From CAIQQQ01 sp037445025 (GTDB lineage Bacteria; Pseudomonadota; Alphaproteobacteria; Acetobacterales; Acetobacteraceae): 64,000 nt of DNA. The DNA lies in NCBI GenBank assembly GCA_037445025.1, contig JBBILI010000019.1:31863-95862 (forward strand). The letters run 5' to 3'. The notes beneath the pieces are model-generated. The model did no database searches. It saw only the letters and a list, made by a program, of their open reading frames with translations, and was not told the DNA's origin. The translations under genes and the position numbers were made by a program. This document shows, one piece after another, positions 1 to 8,766 of this stretch (position 1 is its first letter; each line of letters opens with the position of its first letter).

Positions 1-44
1 GTTGGGCACCGCGCCGATCGGTGGATAACCGCGAAGAGGGCGGG

Positions 45-683
45 ATGATCGTCGCGCTCCTCAACCAGAAGGGCGGCGTCGGCAAAACGACTCTCGCTCT
101 GCATCTCGCTGGCGAATGGAGCCGGGAAGGGAAAAGAGTCACCCTCATCGACGCCGATCCGCAGGGCTCGGCGCTCGACTGGTCCGAGCAGCGCACCAGG
201 GACGGCTTCCCGCGGCTGTTCGGCGTCATCGGCCTGGCGCGCGACACGCTGCATCGCGAGGCGCCTGAGCTGGCCCGCGACGCCGATCACGTCGTCATCG
301 ACGGGCCGCCCAGAGTTGCTGGGCTGCTGCGCTCGGCGCTGCTAGCGGCCGACCTGGTGCTGATCCCAGCCCAGCCTTCGCCGTTCGATGGATGGGCGTC
401 TGGCGAGATGTTGAAGCTGATCGAGGAAGCGCGGATCTTCCGCCCGCTTCTCGTCGCGCGCTTCGTGCTGAACCGCTGCGCCGCCCGCACCATCATCGCC
501 CGCGAGACCGCCGAGACGCTGGCCGAACATGAGCCGCCAGTGCTGGCCGCACGCATCGGTCAACGCGTGGCCTTTGCCGACGCCGCGCAATCCGGCCGCC
601 TGGTCGCCGAACTAGATGACGCCAGCCCGGCGGCGCGCGAGATCACCGCTCTCGCTGGCGAAGTTGCGGGGCTCGCACCATGA
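45..683 (+). CDS. parA: ParA-family partition ATPase of the ICE
   Basis: Deviant Walker ATPase that would help segregate or stabilise the excised element. Seen: the P-loop KGGVGKTT at residues 9-16, DADPQGSALDW at 36-46 (Walker A' region) and VVIDGPP at 83-89. The protein is 212 aa, the short ParA type without an N-terminal HTH. I start at the ATG at 45, because the protein then begins right at the MIVALLNQKGG strand typical of the family; a GTG at 21 would add eight residues with no family support. It overlaps the next gene by 4 nt and heads a run of conjugation genes, which is the usual place for parA in Tn4371-like elements. Confidence 0.93.
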   Translation: MIVALLNQKGGVGKTTLALHLAGEWSREGKRVTLIDADPQGSALDWSEQRTRDGFPRLFGVIGLARDTLHREAPELARDADHVVIDGPPRVAGLLRSALLAADLVLIPAQPSPFDGWASGEMLKLIEEARIFRPLLVARFVLNRCAARTIIARETAETLAEHEPPVLAARIGQRVAFADAAQSGRLVAELDDASPAAREITALAGEVAGLAP

Positions 684-931
684 ACGAGCGTTCGGCAAAG
701 CGTGGGTTTGCGTCACGCCCCGGCGATCCTGACGCGTGGGTTCGGGCACCGGAACCATCCCCGGCTAGCAGCCCGCAGGAGGATTTCAGCGCGCGGTTGA
801 CCATCGATGTGACGCCGGCTTTGCGCGGCCGCATCAAGGTCACCGCGTTCCGGCGCGGCATAACCGTCGCCGACATGCTGCGCGCCTTGCTCGACCGGGA
901 GTTTCCTAATGACGGCGGAGCAGCGTCATGA
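680..931 (+). CDS. Small ribbon-helix-helix-like partition partner
   Basis: An 83-aa protein with a disordered, Pro/Ser-rich first half. The basic C-terminal half (LTIDVTPALRGRIKVTAFRR, then GITVADMLRALLDREF) looks like the strand-helix-helix of an RHH DNA-binding protein. It starts 4 nt inside parA and ends 4 nt inside the next gene. A small basic protein directly after parA is commonly the centromere-binding partner (ParG/ParB-like). That role is inference from position and shape; I see no diagnostic motif. Confidence 0.72.
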   Translation: MNERSAKRGFASRPGDPDAWVRAPEPSPASSPQEDFSARLTIDVTPALRGRIKVTAFRRGITVADMLRALLDREFPNDGGAAS

Positions 932-1407
932 CCGCGCCCGCATCCGACACGCTCACCCATGTCGAGCTGATCTGGTTCGAGAAGCGGATCGAGCAGTGGA
1001 TTCGGTTCGGCCGTGATGTGGCCGAGCAGATTCTCGATCGGCGCCGCCGTATCCTCAGCTTCGCGCCGGGCAGCATGTTTGCTTACGTCCGATGGGTGGC
1101 GAACGACTTCGGCACCGTTGTGTCACGCATCGACATCCTGCGCGCGGTGGTGCCGGGCGAGGCGTTCTCAACGGTGCCGTATGTGCGCCCCGGCGGTGAG
1201 ATTTACCTTCGCCAATCCGGGTGGCCGAAGGTCGAGCGCGTGCTGCAAGCGATCGATGCGGTCGAGCAAATCGGCATTGATGCGGCCGATGCCTGTCCCG
1301 ATCACTGGCGCCACGTCAACAACCGCCTCGCTGCTGGCGAAACGCCGCGACCCTACAGCCGGGATCGCCATCATGCCTGGCTCCAGCGGCGGAGGATCGA
1401 CGCATGA
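928..1407 (+). CDS. DUF2840 family protein
   Basis: A 159-aa soluble protein of the DUF2840 type, recognised from the pattern HVELIWFEKRIEQWIRFG near residue 11, SFAPGSMFAYVRW near 44 and the GGEIYLRQSGWPKV strand near 88. The family is found in alphaproteobacterial ICEs between parA and traF, exactly as here; its biochemical job is not known to me. It overlaps both neighbours by 4 nt, so it is translated as part of the same operon. Confidence 0.85.
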   Translation: MTAPASDTLTHVELIWFEKRIEQWIRFGRDVAEQILDRRRRILSFAPGSMFAYVRWVANDFGTVVSRIDILRAVVPGEAFSTVPYVRPGGEIYLRQSGWPKVERVLQAIDAVEQIGIDAADACPDHWRHVNNRLAAGETPRPYSRDRHHAWLQRRRIDA

Positions 1408-1916
1408 CGCGCTTTGGCTACGTCATGGCGACCTACGGGGCGGTGATGGTGACCGGCATTACGGCGCTGTTCCACCCGGTGCCGAAACTGATCTGGAACG
1501 CCAGCGCCAGCGTGCCGATCGGCCTCTACGCGGTGCATCCGGCCGGCGCTCTGCGGACCGACGAATTGTTGGTGGTGACGCCGCCCGAGAAGCTGGCGAC
1601 GTTCCTCGATGCACGGCGCTACCTGCCCAAAGGCATCCCGCTGCTGAAACATATTGCAGCGCTCCCCGGGCAGACCGTTTGCCGTATGGGCGACACGATC
1701 AGCATCGACGGGATCACCGTCGGTGCAGCGCTCGACCGGGATCACCTGGGCCGCTCGCTGCCCGTTTGGCAGGGCTGCCGGGTGATCGCGGCCGGTGAGG
1801 TTTTCCTGATGAACCGTCAGTCCGTCGCATCGCTCGACGGATGGTATTTCGGCACGTTGCCCACCACGACGATCGTCGGCCGGGCCGATCCAATCTGGAT
1901 CGAGGAGGCCCAGTGA
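1404..1916 (+). CDS. traF: TraF conjugal signal peptidase (S26 family)
   Basis: Membrane-bound serine peptidase that in the RP4 system processes and cyclises the TrbC pilin. Seen: an N-terminal hydrophobic segment (about residues 6-24), the catalytic serine context NASASVPIGLY with Ser36 as likely nucleophile, and the general-base lysine in LLKHIAALPG (Lys82). Its substrate would be the TrbC encoded at 35612. At 170 aa it is the usual length for TraF. The start overlaps the DUF2840 stop by 4 nt (ATGA). Confidence 0.92.
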   Translation: MTRFGYVMATYGAVMVTGITALFHPVPKLIWNASASVPIGLYAVHPAGALRTDELLVVTPPEKLATFLDARRYLPKGIPLLKHIAALPGQTVCRMGDTISIDGITVGAALDRDHLGRSLPVWQGCRVIAAGEVFLMNRQSVASLDGWYFGTLPTTTIVGRADPIWIEEAQ

Positions 1917-1918
1917 AC

Positions 1919-2749
1919 ATGACGCCCGCGTGCCCGCGCTTCACCAAAATTCAGCAATCAATCCGGCATTCCTCTTTCTCCTTTCCGGCCATGCTTGATC
2001 TTGCTGATCGTCCGGTTGCCAACTCCCATGCCCGCAAATTCTGCCGCGCGATCTCCATCGGCGCCGCAGTAGCTCTGCTGGCTGGACGCATCGTTCACGC
2101 TGAACCCGCGAGCACCAGCGCCGCACAGGTCGCACCTGATCCCGTCGCGGCCCCTGTCGCCGAGGCCGCGCAACGATCCGGCATTCCCGCCTCGTGGATA
2201 CGCGCCGTGATGCAGGCGGAGAGCGGTGGCGCTACACGAGCGGTGTCGCCCAAAGGCGCGATGGGTCTGATGCAAATCATGCCTGAGACGTGGGCTACTC
2301 TGCGGCTCCGTTACGGCCTCGGTGCCGATCCGTTCGATCCGCATGACAACATTCTTGCTGGCGCCGCATATCTGCGCGAGTTGCATGACCGCTACGGCTC
2401 GCCCGGCTTTCTTGCGGCCTACAATGCAGGTCCGGCGCGCTACGAGGACCATCTCGCAACAGGCCAACCGCTACCGGCCGAGACGCGCGCCTACGTCGCG
2501 CTGCTCGCGCCGCTGATCGGCAATGGCGCGACCGACGAGACCGCCATGGTGGCGATCGCGGCCCGTTCCTGGACCGAGGCGCCGCTGTTCACCGTGCGCG
2601 CCGACGATCACACGGCGGCAGATCAGCCTGCCGCCGAAGAGCACGCCGAGCACCGTGCGACCGACACTGGCGCGCAAGACTTGACGGCGCTCGCCCCGCA
2701 GTCGGAGGGCCTGTTTGTGCAGACATCCCGCCGGAATTCGCGGCCATGA
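1919..2749 (+). CDS. Lytic transglycosylase of the conjugation system
   Basis: Periplasmic muramidase that would open peptidoglycan for the type IV secretion channel. A hydrophobic export segment lies at about residues 42-60. The SLT domain follows with the catalytic Glu in AVMQAESGG (about Glu101), then SPKGAMGLMQIMPETW, NILAGAAYLREL and FLAAYNAGPARYE, all hallmarks of family 1 transglycosylases. The tail of about 70 residues is acidic and low complexity. An AGGAGG at 1903-1908 sits 10 nt before the ATG at 1919; a GTG at 1913, overlapping the traF stop, is the alternative start. Confidence 0.9.
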   Translation: MTPACPRFTKIQQSIRHSSFSFPAMLDLADRPVANSHARKFCRAISIGAAVALLAGRIVHAEPASTSAAQVAPDPVAAPVAEAAQRSGIPASWIRAVMQAESGGATRAVSPKGAMGLMQIMPETWATLRLRYGLGADPFDPHDNILAGAAYLRELHDRYGSPGFLAAYNAGPARYEDHLATGQPLPAETRAYVALLAPLIGNGATDETAMVAIAARSWTEAPLFTVRADDHTAADQPAAEEHAEHRATDTGAQDLTALAPQSEGLFVQTSRRNSRP

Positions 2750-2996
2750 CAGGGATCGGGCTTCATCGGAGGGTGGCGGGCTTTGGGACAGGTTTGGGGG
2801 GCAGACAGGGGGTGGGAAGGAACACGACCAACGGACGGCAAGGGAAAAGGCTGGCCCTCCGGGCCGCGCAAGTGGTTGGTTGGATTAGAGATTTTGCGCA
2901 CTCGATCACCGCCCCCTGCTGGCGCTCCAGGCATTTTCTTCAAGCATTTCAACGCTTCGACCGCCGTCGCGGCCCGGTCCAACCCGCGTCGCGGCC
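2750..2996 (+). other. Non-coding gap before the relaxase; candidate oriT region
   Basis: About 250 bases without a convincing gene, between the transglycosylase and relaxase genes. It has a purine-rich stretch (about 2770-2850) and then mixed sequence. Many conjugative elements keep oriT just upstream of the relaxase gene, so this is the best place to look inside the window. I see no clear inverted repeat plus nic consensus, so the assignment is only positional. Confidence 0.25.
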
Positions 2997-4745
2997 ATGA
3001 GCACCAGCGACGACGACATCCAGGTTCGCCCAGGCCGCATCCGCCACGGCAACCGTGGCGCCAAGCGCCCCCAGACCTTCGTCGGCGAGGTGATGCGCGC
3101 CGCGAAAAAGGCGGGGCACATCGGCTCCAGCTTCCGCTCAAGCCAGGGACGCAGCCGCTCGCGGTTCGGACGCGGCCGCCGGGCGGCGGTCTCGATCCGG
3201 CTCCGCTCGAACGCCCGGCGTGTGGTGATGAAGGCGCGCGTCGTCCGCCACCAGGGCACGCGCTTCCGCTCCGCACCGCTGCCCAAGCACATGGCCTATC
3301 TCAAGCGCGACGGCGTAACCCGCGACGGCGCCGATGCGCGGATGTTCGACGCCACCTCGGACGCGGCCGATGAACAGGCCTTCGCCGAGCGCACGGCCGA
3401 CGACCGGCACCACTTCCGGTTCATCATCTCGCCCGAGGATGCCACCGAGCTGGCGGACCTGCGCACCTTCACCCGCGAGCTGATGCAGGATGTCGAACGC
3501 GATCTCGGCACCAGGCTCGATTGGGTGGCGGTCGATCACTGGAACACCGACAACCCGCACGTCCACGTCCTGATCCGCGGCCGGGCGGACGATGGCCAGG
3601 ACCTGGTCATCAGCCGTGACTACATCAGCCGAGGTTTCCGCGATCGGGCCGCCGAGCGCGTCACCTTCGAACTCGGTCCCCGCAGCGAACACGAAATCCG
3701 CACTGCCCTGGAAAAGGAGGTTGAGGCCGAACGCTGGACCAGCCTCGACCGCGCGCTGCGCGATATCGCCGATGATGGTGGCGGCATCGCCGACTTGCGG
3801 CCAGGCGGCGAGGACGACCCTGAGATGCGGCGCCTGATGCTCGGCCGCGCCGCGAAGCTGGAACGGCTCGGCCTGGCCGAGCAGATTGGCCCGGCGCAAT
3901 GGACCCTGAAGCCCGGCATCGAGCCGGCGCTACGCGACCTCGGCATCCGCGGCGACATCATCAAGACCGTGCACCGGGCGATGAGCGGGGCGGACCGGGA
4001 GCCCGACATCGCCGGCTTCGCGATCCATGGGGATGCGCCGGCCGACCCGGTGCTGGGCCGACTCGTCCAACGCGGCCTGGATGATGAATTGAAGGGTTCG
4101 GCCTACGCGATCGTCGAGGGCGTCGATGGGCGCACCCATCATCTTCGCTTCTCCGGTCTCGAACTGACCGGCGACGCGCGGCCCGGCGCCATTGTCGAGA
4201 CGCGGGCGTATGAGGATGCCAATGGACGGCAACGGATGTCCCTCGCCACACGATCCGACCTGACGATCGAGGTGCAAATCTCTGCCCCAGGCGCCACCTG
4301 GATCGACCGCCAGCTTCTCGCGAAAGACCCAGCGCTCAGCGGCCGCGGTTTCGGCGCCGAGGTCCACGAAGCGATGGATCGAAGGATCGATCACCTCGCC
4401 CAGCAAGGCATGGCCGAGCGGCAAGGCCAGCGCGTCGTGTTCGCGCGCGATCTCATCAACACGCTGCGTCGCCAGGAGCTTGAAGGCGTCGCTTCCAAGC
4501 TATCGGCGGAAACAGGCCTCGCGCATCGGCCGTCCGCCGAGGGCGAGCACGTCTCTGGTATCTACCGCCAGCGCGTCAACTTGTCTTCCGGCAGGTTCGC
4601 CATGATCGATGATGGCATGGGGTTTCAGCTCGTCCCGTGGCGGCCGGCGCTGGAGCAGCAACTCGGCAAGCAGGTGGCCGGCGTGATGGCGCCGGGTGGC
4701 GGCGTCGATTGGAGTTTCGGACGCAAGCGGGGTTTGGCCATTTGA
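2997..4745 (+). CDS. Relaxase / mobilisation nuclease with DUF3363
   Basis: DNA-nicking transferase that would cut at oriT and lead the strand into the recipient. The 582-aa protein has a very basic N-terminus (RSRSRFGRGRR, residues about 53-63), then a VirD2-type nuclease region ending in the metal-binding NPHVHVLIRG (His188 and His190), then a DUF3363 C-terminal region. Family members of this length and layout are the standard relaxase of alphaproteobacterial Tn4371-like ICEs. The ATG at 2997 has only a weak ribosome-binding site. The traG coupling protein lies downstream, separated by an inserted reverse gene. Confidence 0.9.
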   Translation: MSTSDDDIQVRPGRIRHGNRGAKRPQTFVGEVMRAAKKAGHIGSSFRSSQGRSRSRFGRGRRAAVSIRLRSNARRVVMKARVVRHQGTRFRSAPLPKHMAYLKRDGVTRDGADARMFDATSDAADEQAFAERTADDRHHFRFIISPEDATELADLRTFTRELMQDVERDLGTRLDWVAVDHWNTDNPHVHVLIRGRADDGQDLVISRDYISRGFRDRAAERVTFELGPRSEHEIRTALEKEVEAERWTSLDRALRDIADDGGGIADLRPGGEDDPEMRRLMLGRAAKLERLGLAEQIGPAQWTLKPGIEPALRDLGIRGDIIKTVHRAMSGADREPDIAGFAIHGDAPADPVLGRLVQRGLDDELKGSAYAIVEGVDGRTHHLRFSGLELTGDARPGAIVETRAYEDANGRQRMSLATRSDLTIEVQISAPGATWIDRQLLAKDPALSGRGFGAEVHEAMDRRIDHLAQQGMAERQGQRVVFARDLINTLRRQELEGVASKLSAETGLAHRPSAEGEHVSGIYRQRVNLSSGRFAMIDDGMGFQLVPWRPALEQQLGKQVAGVMAPGGGVDWSFGRKRGLAI

Positions 4746-4770
4746 TCAGTGGAGATCGACAGAAAATCAT

Positions 4771-5547
4771 TCATCGAGGTACCCAAATTGCGTCATCTGG
4801 CCGCCACGGATCGCCGAACGCGCATCTCCGTTCCTCCGGTAGGCTCGCGACCCAGGCTGCCATGTAGGCGTCCAGGCGATCGTGCCGGCTTCCGGCAACC
4901 GTGGCACGCAGTTTGGCTTCAAGATCGCGCGGTTCCCAACCTGTACGAGAAGCAACCGCAACGAGTTGGTCCTGGTAGCCTTGTTCGGTGGACTTGTGCA
5001 GGCACGTTGGCAGCAAGGCTCGAACAATTGCGAACGGATATACCTCTACGATATCGGCCTCGAGACGCTGCCTCAAAGCAGCGAATAGCTCAAAGCCAAA
5101 CAGCATCCAGATCTTGTTGGCGTGCGGAAGATTCGCTGCGCCGCCGCCGCCGTTCAGATGCTCGATGCACTTTTCACGTATTCCAAGCCAAGCCGCCGTC
5201 GCCGGCGTTCGGAATGCGGAAAGGCCTCGCTGACCGAGTTCGTTCTCGGACAAGCGGGAACCCGTTTCGGGTGGCGCCGCCGGGGCATCGACGGCGACCC
5301 GTTCAACCTGCCATCCCATATGGCTCGCGATCGATTTGAGCGCGCTGGCCACGCCATGCGAGGATTCGCGAAAAGGCATCCCCGCCGTGATCTCTTTGTT
5401 GCCTACGCCGCGAGGAATCGTCGCCGCCAAATTCTTCGGGATCATCATCGGCGTCAGTTGGCGGCCGGCAGACACAACGCAAATCGGCAATCGCTTATTG
5501 ACGGCGCACGCAACGTCGATGCCAACGAAAACGGGAACGGATGACAT
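4771..5547 (-). CDS. DUF429 family protein, inserted between relaxase and traG
   Basis: About 258 aa. The core resembles DUF429: VFVGIDVACAVNKR at the start, ERVAVDAPAAPP, a VEVYPFAIVRALL segment and the terminal SRHDRLDAYMAAWVAS. These acidic residues (GID, VDAP, HD.LDA) are those proposed for an RNase H-like fold; the function is unknown. It is the only reverse-strand gene in the left conjugation block and separates two genes that are normally adjacent, so it looks like later cargo. I chose the ATG at 5547, which begins just before the first core strand; an in-frame ATG at 5613 would add 22 residues. Confidence 0.7.
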   Translation of the reverse strand: MSSVPVFVGIDVACAVNKRLPICVVSAGRQLTPMMIPKNLAATIPRGVGNKEITAGMPFRESSHGVASALKSIASHMGWQVERVAVDAPAAPPETGSRLSENELGQRGLSAFRTPATAAWLGIREKCIEHLNGGGGAANLPHANKIWMLFGFELFAALRQRLEADIVEVYPFAIVRALLPTCLHKSTEQGYQDQLVAVASRTGWEPRDLEAKLRATVAGSRHDRLDAYMAAWVASLPEERRCAFGDPWRPDDAIWVPR

Positions 5548-5660
5548 CGACCATGTACCCCACGAGCTGTCCGATTTTTTCGCCAAGGTATCCCTGGCCC
5601 CGAGCACCATCAATTCAGGCTTGAGATCATACCTCGGGAGCCTCCTGATCCTTCGTCACC

Positions 5661-7646
5661 ATGAATGCGACCAAGATCCTTTGGGGCCAGGTGCTCCTCG
5701 TCAGCGCCACCGTTCTCGGCTTCGTGTGGGCGGCGACGGAATGGACGGCGTGGAAGCTCGGCTTTCAGCCGGGCCTCGGCCACCCATGGTTCGAGCTGTT
5801 CGGCTGGCCATTTTACCATCCGCCGGCCTTTTTCTGGTGGTGGTTCGCCTACGACGCCTACGCGCGGGACATTTTCGTCGAGGGCGCATACATTGCCGCC
5901 GCCGGCGGCATTGCCGCCATCGTGGTCGCCGTCACCATTTCGGTGTGGCGCGCCCGGGAAGCGAAGCGCGTCACGACCTATGGCTCCGCCCGCTGGGCCG
6001 AGACGCACGAGGTGCAAGAAGCCGGGCTGCTTGGACATGACGGCGTGCTGCTTGGCCGGTGGCAGGACGACTATCTCCGCCATAATGGGCCGGAACATGT
6101 GCTGTGCTTCGCACCGACCCGCAGCGGCAAGGGCGTCGGGCTCGTCGTCCCGACCCTGCTGACCTGGCCGGGCTCGGCCATCGTTCATGACATCAAGGGC
6201 GAGAACTGGACGCTCACCGCCGGCTGGCGGGCGCGGTTCGGCCGCGTGCTGATTTTCGATCCGACCAATACACAAAGCGCCGCCTACAACCCGCTGCTCG
6301 AGGTGCGCCGTGGCGAATGGGAGGTGCGCGACGTTCAGAACATCGCCGACGTGCTGGTCGATCCGGAAGGCGCTCTGGAGAAGCGGAACCATTGGGAGAA
6401 AACCAGCCATTCGCTGCTGGTCGGAACGATCCTGCACGTGCTCTACGCCGAGCGGGACAAGACGCTGGCGGGCGTCGCCAATTTCCTCTCCGATCCAAAG
6501 CGGCCGATCGAGACGACGCTGCGGGCGATGATGACCACGCCGCATCTGGGCGAGGCCGGCGTGCATCCCGTCGTCGCCAGCGCCGCGCGCGAGCTTCTGA
6601 ACAAAAGCGAGAACGAGCGCTCCGGTGTGCTGTCTACCGCGATGTCGTTCCTCGGCCTGTATCGCGACCCCGTGGTGGCGGCCGTGACACGCCAGTGCGA
6701 CTGGCGCATCCGCGACCTCGTCGAAGGCGCAAAGCCGGCGACCCTCTACCTCGTCGTGCCGCCATCGGACATCAGCCGGACCAAACCGCTGGTCCGGCTG
6801 ATCCTCAACCAGATCGGCCGACGCCTGACAGAGGATTTGAATGCGAAGGGCAAGCGGCACCGCCTCCTGCTGATGCTCGACGAATTTCCGGCACTGGGCC
6901 GGCTCGATTTCTTCGAGAGCGCATTAGCTTTCATGGCCGGCTATGGCCTGAAAGCGTTCCTGATCGCTCAGTCGCTGAACCAGATAGAAAAAGCCTATGG
7001 CCAGAACAACTCTATCCTCGACAACTGCCATGTGCGGGTCAGTTTCGCCAGCAATGACGAACGCACCGCCAAGCGCGTGTCCGATGCGCTCGGCACGGCG
7101 ACGGAAATCCGCGATGCGAAAAACTACGCTGTCCACCGCCTGAGCCCGTGGCTCGGCCACCTGATGGTATCGCGCCAAGAAACCGCCCGGCCGCTGCTGA
7201 CCCCAGGCGAGGTGATGCAGCTTCCGCGTGATGACGAATTGGTGCTGGTCTCCGGCTGTCACCCGATTCGGGCCAAGAAGGCGCGCTACTACGAGGATCA
7301 GCAGCTTCAGGCGCGCATCCTGACGCCACCAACGCCCACGCACGGCACCACGCTGAGCGGCAACTCCGACACGCCAATCCCGGCGGGCAAAGATGATTGG
7401 CAAGGTGCCGTCGTCGCGCCACCATCGACCAATACCGAAGACCCCGCCAACGCCGGCATCCGCCGCGAGCCGGAATTGCCCGAGCATGAGGACGTCATTA
7501 CCGCACCACGAAAACCCGCTCAGGAGTTCGACCTCCCGGATGACGAAGCCGATGACGACGCCCAACGGCTCCGCGTGTTGCAGCGCCAGGTGCGCGCCAC
7601 CGCCCGACAGGTGTCCCTCGATCCCGCCGATGACATGGGGCTGTGA
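5661..7646 (+). CDS. traG: TraG/VirD4 type IV coupling protein
   Basis: Hexameric inner-membrane ATPase that hands the relaxase-DNA complex to the secretion channel. Two N-terminal membrane regions (about residues 5-25 and 50-95) precede the motor domain. Seen: Walker A APTRSGKGVGL near residue 152, Walker B LLLMLDEFPALG near 403, and the FLIAQSLNQI sensor-like motif near 433. It is 661 aa, full length for TraG. The C-terminal 120 residues are acidic and probably flexible. The stop overlaps the next start (GTGA). Confidence 0.95.
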   Translation: MNATKILWGQVLLVSATVLGFVWAATEWTAWKLGFQPGLGHPWFELFGWPFYHPPAFFWWWFAYDAYARDIFVEGAYIAAAGGIAAIVVAVTISVWRAREAKRVTTYGSARWAETHEVQEAGLLGHDGVLLGRWQDDYLRHNGPEHVLCFAPTRSGKGVGLVVPTLLTWPGSAIVHDIKGENWTLTAGWRARFGRVLIFDPTNTQSAAYNPLLEVRRGEWEVRDVQNIADVLVDPEGALEKRNHWEKTSHSLLVGTILHVLYAERDKTLAGVANFLSDPKRPIETTLRAMMTTPHLGEAGVHPVVASAARELLNKSENERSGVLSTAMSFLGLYRDPVVAAVTRQCDWRIRDLVEGAKPATLYLVVPPSDISRTKPLVRLILNQIGRRLTEDLNAKGKRHRLLLMLDEFPALGRLDFFESALAFMAGYGLKAFLIAQSLNQIEKAYGQNNSILDNCHVRVSFASNDERTAKRVSDALGTATEIRDAKNYAVHRLSPWLGHLMVSRQETARPLLTPGEVMQLPRDDELVLVSGCHPIRAKKARYYEDQQLQARILTPPTPTHGTTLSGNSDTPIPAGKDDWQGAVVAPPSTNTEDPANAGIRREPELPEHEDVITAPRKPAQEFDLPDDEADDDAQRLRVLQRQVRATARQVSLDPADDMGL

Positions 7647-8083
7647 CCTGCATGCGCACTAAGCACACATTCCGCCTGCCGCCCGATCTCGCTGGCAAAC
7701 TCGCAGACTATGCGGCGCGCAAGCGCGTGCCCCAGGTGCTGATAGTGGAAGCGGCACTCGCCTCACACCTATCGCCCGATGGGGCCGACCGCCTGGAGGC
7801 AGCGGTGGCCCGGCGGCTCGACCGCATGACGCGGCACCTGGAGCGTATCGAGCGGCACGTTGATATCTCCAACGAGGCGCTGGCGGTGTTCGTGCGCTTT
7901 TGGCTCACCAGCACACCCGCGCTTCCTGATGCCTCCCTGCCGGCTGCCCAGACCAAGGGCCGTGAGCGATATGAGGGCTTCGTCGAGGCGCTTGGGCGAC
8001 GTCTTGCCCGTGGGCGCAAGCTAATGGACGAGATCAGGAGAGACGTCGGTTCGGAACTGCCATTCAGCGGAGAAGCCAAGTAG
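7643..8083 (+). CDS. Ribbon-helix-helix (CopG-like) protein after traG
   Basis: A 146-aa protein with an N-terminal RHH motif: HTFRLPPDLAGKLADYAARK is the strand and first helix, and VPQVLIVEAALASHL the second. A long charged helical segment follows (residues about 55-95, a probable coiled coil). CopG-like genes of this size follow traG in related ICEs and precede trbB; here the trb operon is 26 kb away because cargo intervenes. The GTG at 7643 couples to the traG stop; an ATG lies three codons in. A DNA-binding or regulatory role is inferred. Confidence 0.83.
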   Translation: MTCMRTKHTFRLPPDLAGKLADYAARKRVPQVLIVEAALASHLSPDGADRLEAAVARRLDRMTRHLERIERHVDISNEALAVFVRFWLTSTPALPDASLPAAQTKGRERYEGFVEALGRRLARGRKLMDEIRRDVGSELPFSGEAK

Positions 8084-8188
8084 GTTGGGAATCGAGAGCG
8101 CTGTTCAATGGCCGAAAGCAGCCCGCCTCTTTTGCGCATCGCCATGGATTGTAGGTTTGAAAATTCCTCCTTAAATCGTCCCGACTTA

Positions 8189-8218
8189 GCGTGATCGCCT
8201 CACGCCTTCGGATCACGC
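8189..8218. repeat. Inverted repeat in the tra-cargo junction
   Basis: GCGTGATC (8189-8196) and GATCACGC (8211-8218) form an 8-bp stem with a 14-nt loop. It lies between the converging ends of the RHH gene and merR, so it may act as a weak two-way terminator; there is no T-run. The rest of 8084-8266 shows no gene. Confidence 0.35.
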
Positions 8219-8266
8219 CGGCTTGCAAACGTGCAAACCTGAACAAACCCCTGCGCCGCGCTTAGT

Positions 8267-8680
8267 TCACAATTTGAGGGTACCCGAGAACAGCGCCGTG
8301 ATCATTGGGCAGCCCGGCATTTTTCCTGTGTCACATTGCTCGACCGACAAGGCGAGCGCTCGTTCCATTGCTTGTAGATCCGTGATCTTCGCCCGCACTT
8401 CCAAGAGATGCGACGACGCAATCTGGCGCGCATCGCTACAGGCATCGTGGCCACCAGCGGCCAGGTCAAGCAGCGCCCGAACATCCTCGAGCGTAAAGCC
8501 GAGTTCCCGCGCGCGCCGGACAAACGTAAGCCGGCCTACGTCCTCGACACCGTAACTGCGGTAGCGGCCTCGTCGGGACGCCTTCGGCAAAAGCCCGATC
8601 CGCTCGTAGTAGCGAATCGTCTCAATGTTGCAACCAGACCGGCGCGACAATGCGCCGATCGCCATCGCGTCCTGCGTCAT
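8267..8680 (-). CDS. merR: MerR-family metal-responsive regulator
   Basis: Transcription factor that untwists promoters with long spacers when it binds metal. Residues 1-70 are the winged helix (AIGALSRRSGCNIETIRYYE, then RRYRSYG-like wing). A dimerisation helix follows, with the metal-site cysteines of the mercury/lead/zinc class: Cys in GGHDACSDA and the pair in EQCDTGKMPGCPMI. I start at the ATG at 8680, because GGGGATGGA lies 6 nt upstream; the ATG at 8689 has no spacing from its purine run. Its operator is at 8705-8735, driving merT in the other direction. Confidence 0.9.
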   Translation of the reverse strand: MTQDAMAIGALSRRSGCNIETIRYYERIGLLPKASRRGRYRSYGVEDVGRLTFVRRARELGFTLEDVRALLDLAAGGHDACSDARQIASSHLLEVRAKITDLQAMERALALSVEQCDTGKMPGCPMITALFSGTLKL

Positions 8681-8704
8681 GGAGTCCATCCCCGCAAAAA
8701 GTTC

Positions 8705-8735
8705 TTGAGTCTGTAGTGGCTACAGACTGTAAGCC
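8705..8735 (+). promoter_or_regulatory. MerR operator/promoter with 19-bp spacer
   Basis: TTGAGT (8705-8710) and TAAGCC (8730-8735) are separated by exactly 19 bp, the over-long spacing diagnostic of MerR-controlled promoters. Within the spacer lies a perfect dyad, AGTCTGTAG-TGG-CTACAGACT (8708-8728). It points toward merT and starts about 25 bp from merR, so it should serve both. Spacing and symmetry are read directly; metal identity is not determined. Confidence 0.9.
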
Positions 8736-8766
8736 TCGTTGCGAACTTACTTCCAGGGAGCAAACC

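Noticed and set aside
5610..6860. 416-codon minus-strand frame inside traG
   Set aside because: Antisense to the intact traG with Walker motifs; no family resemblance.
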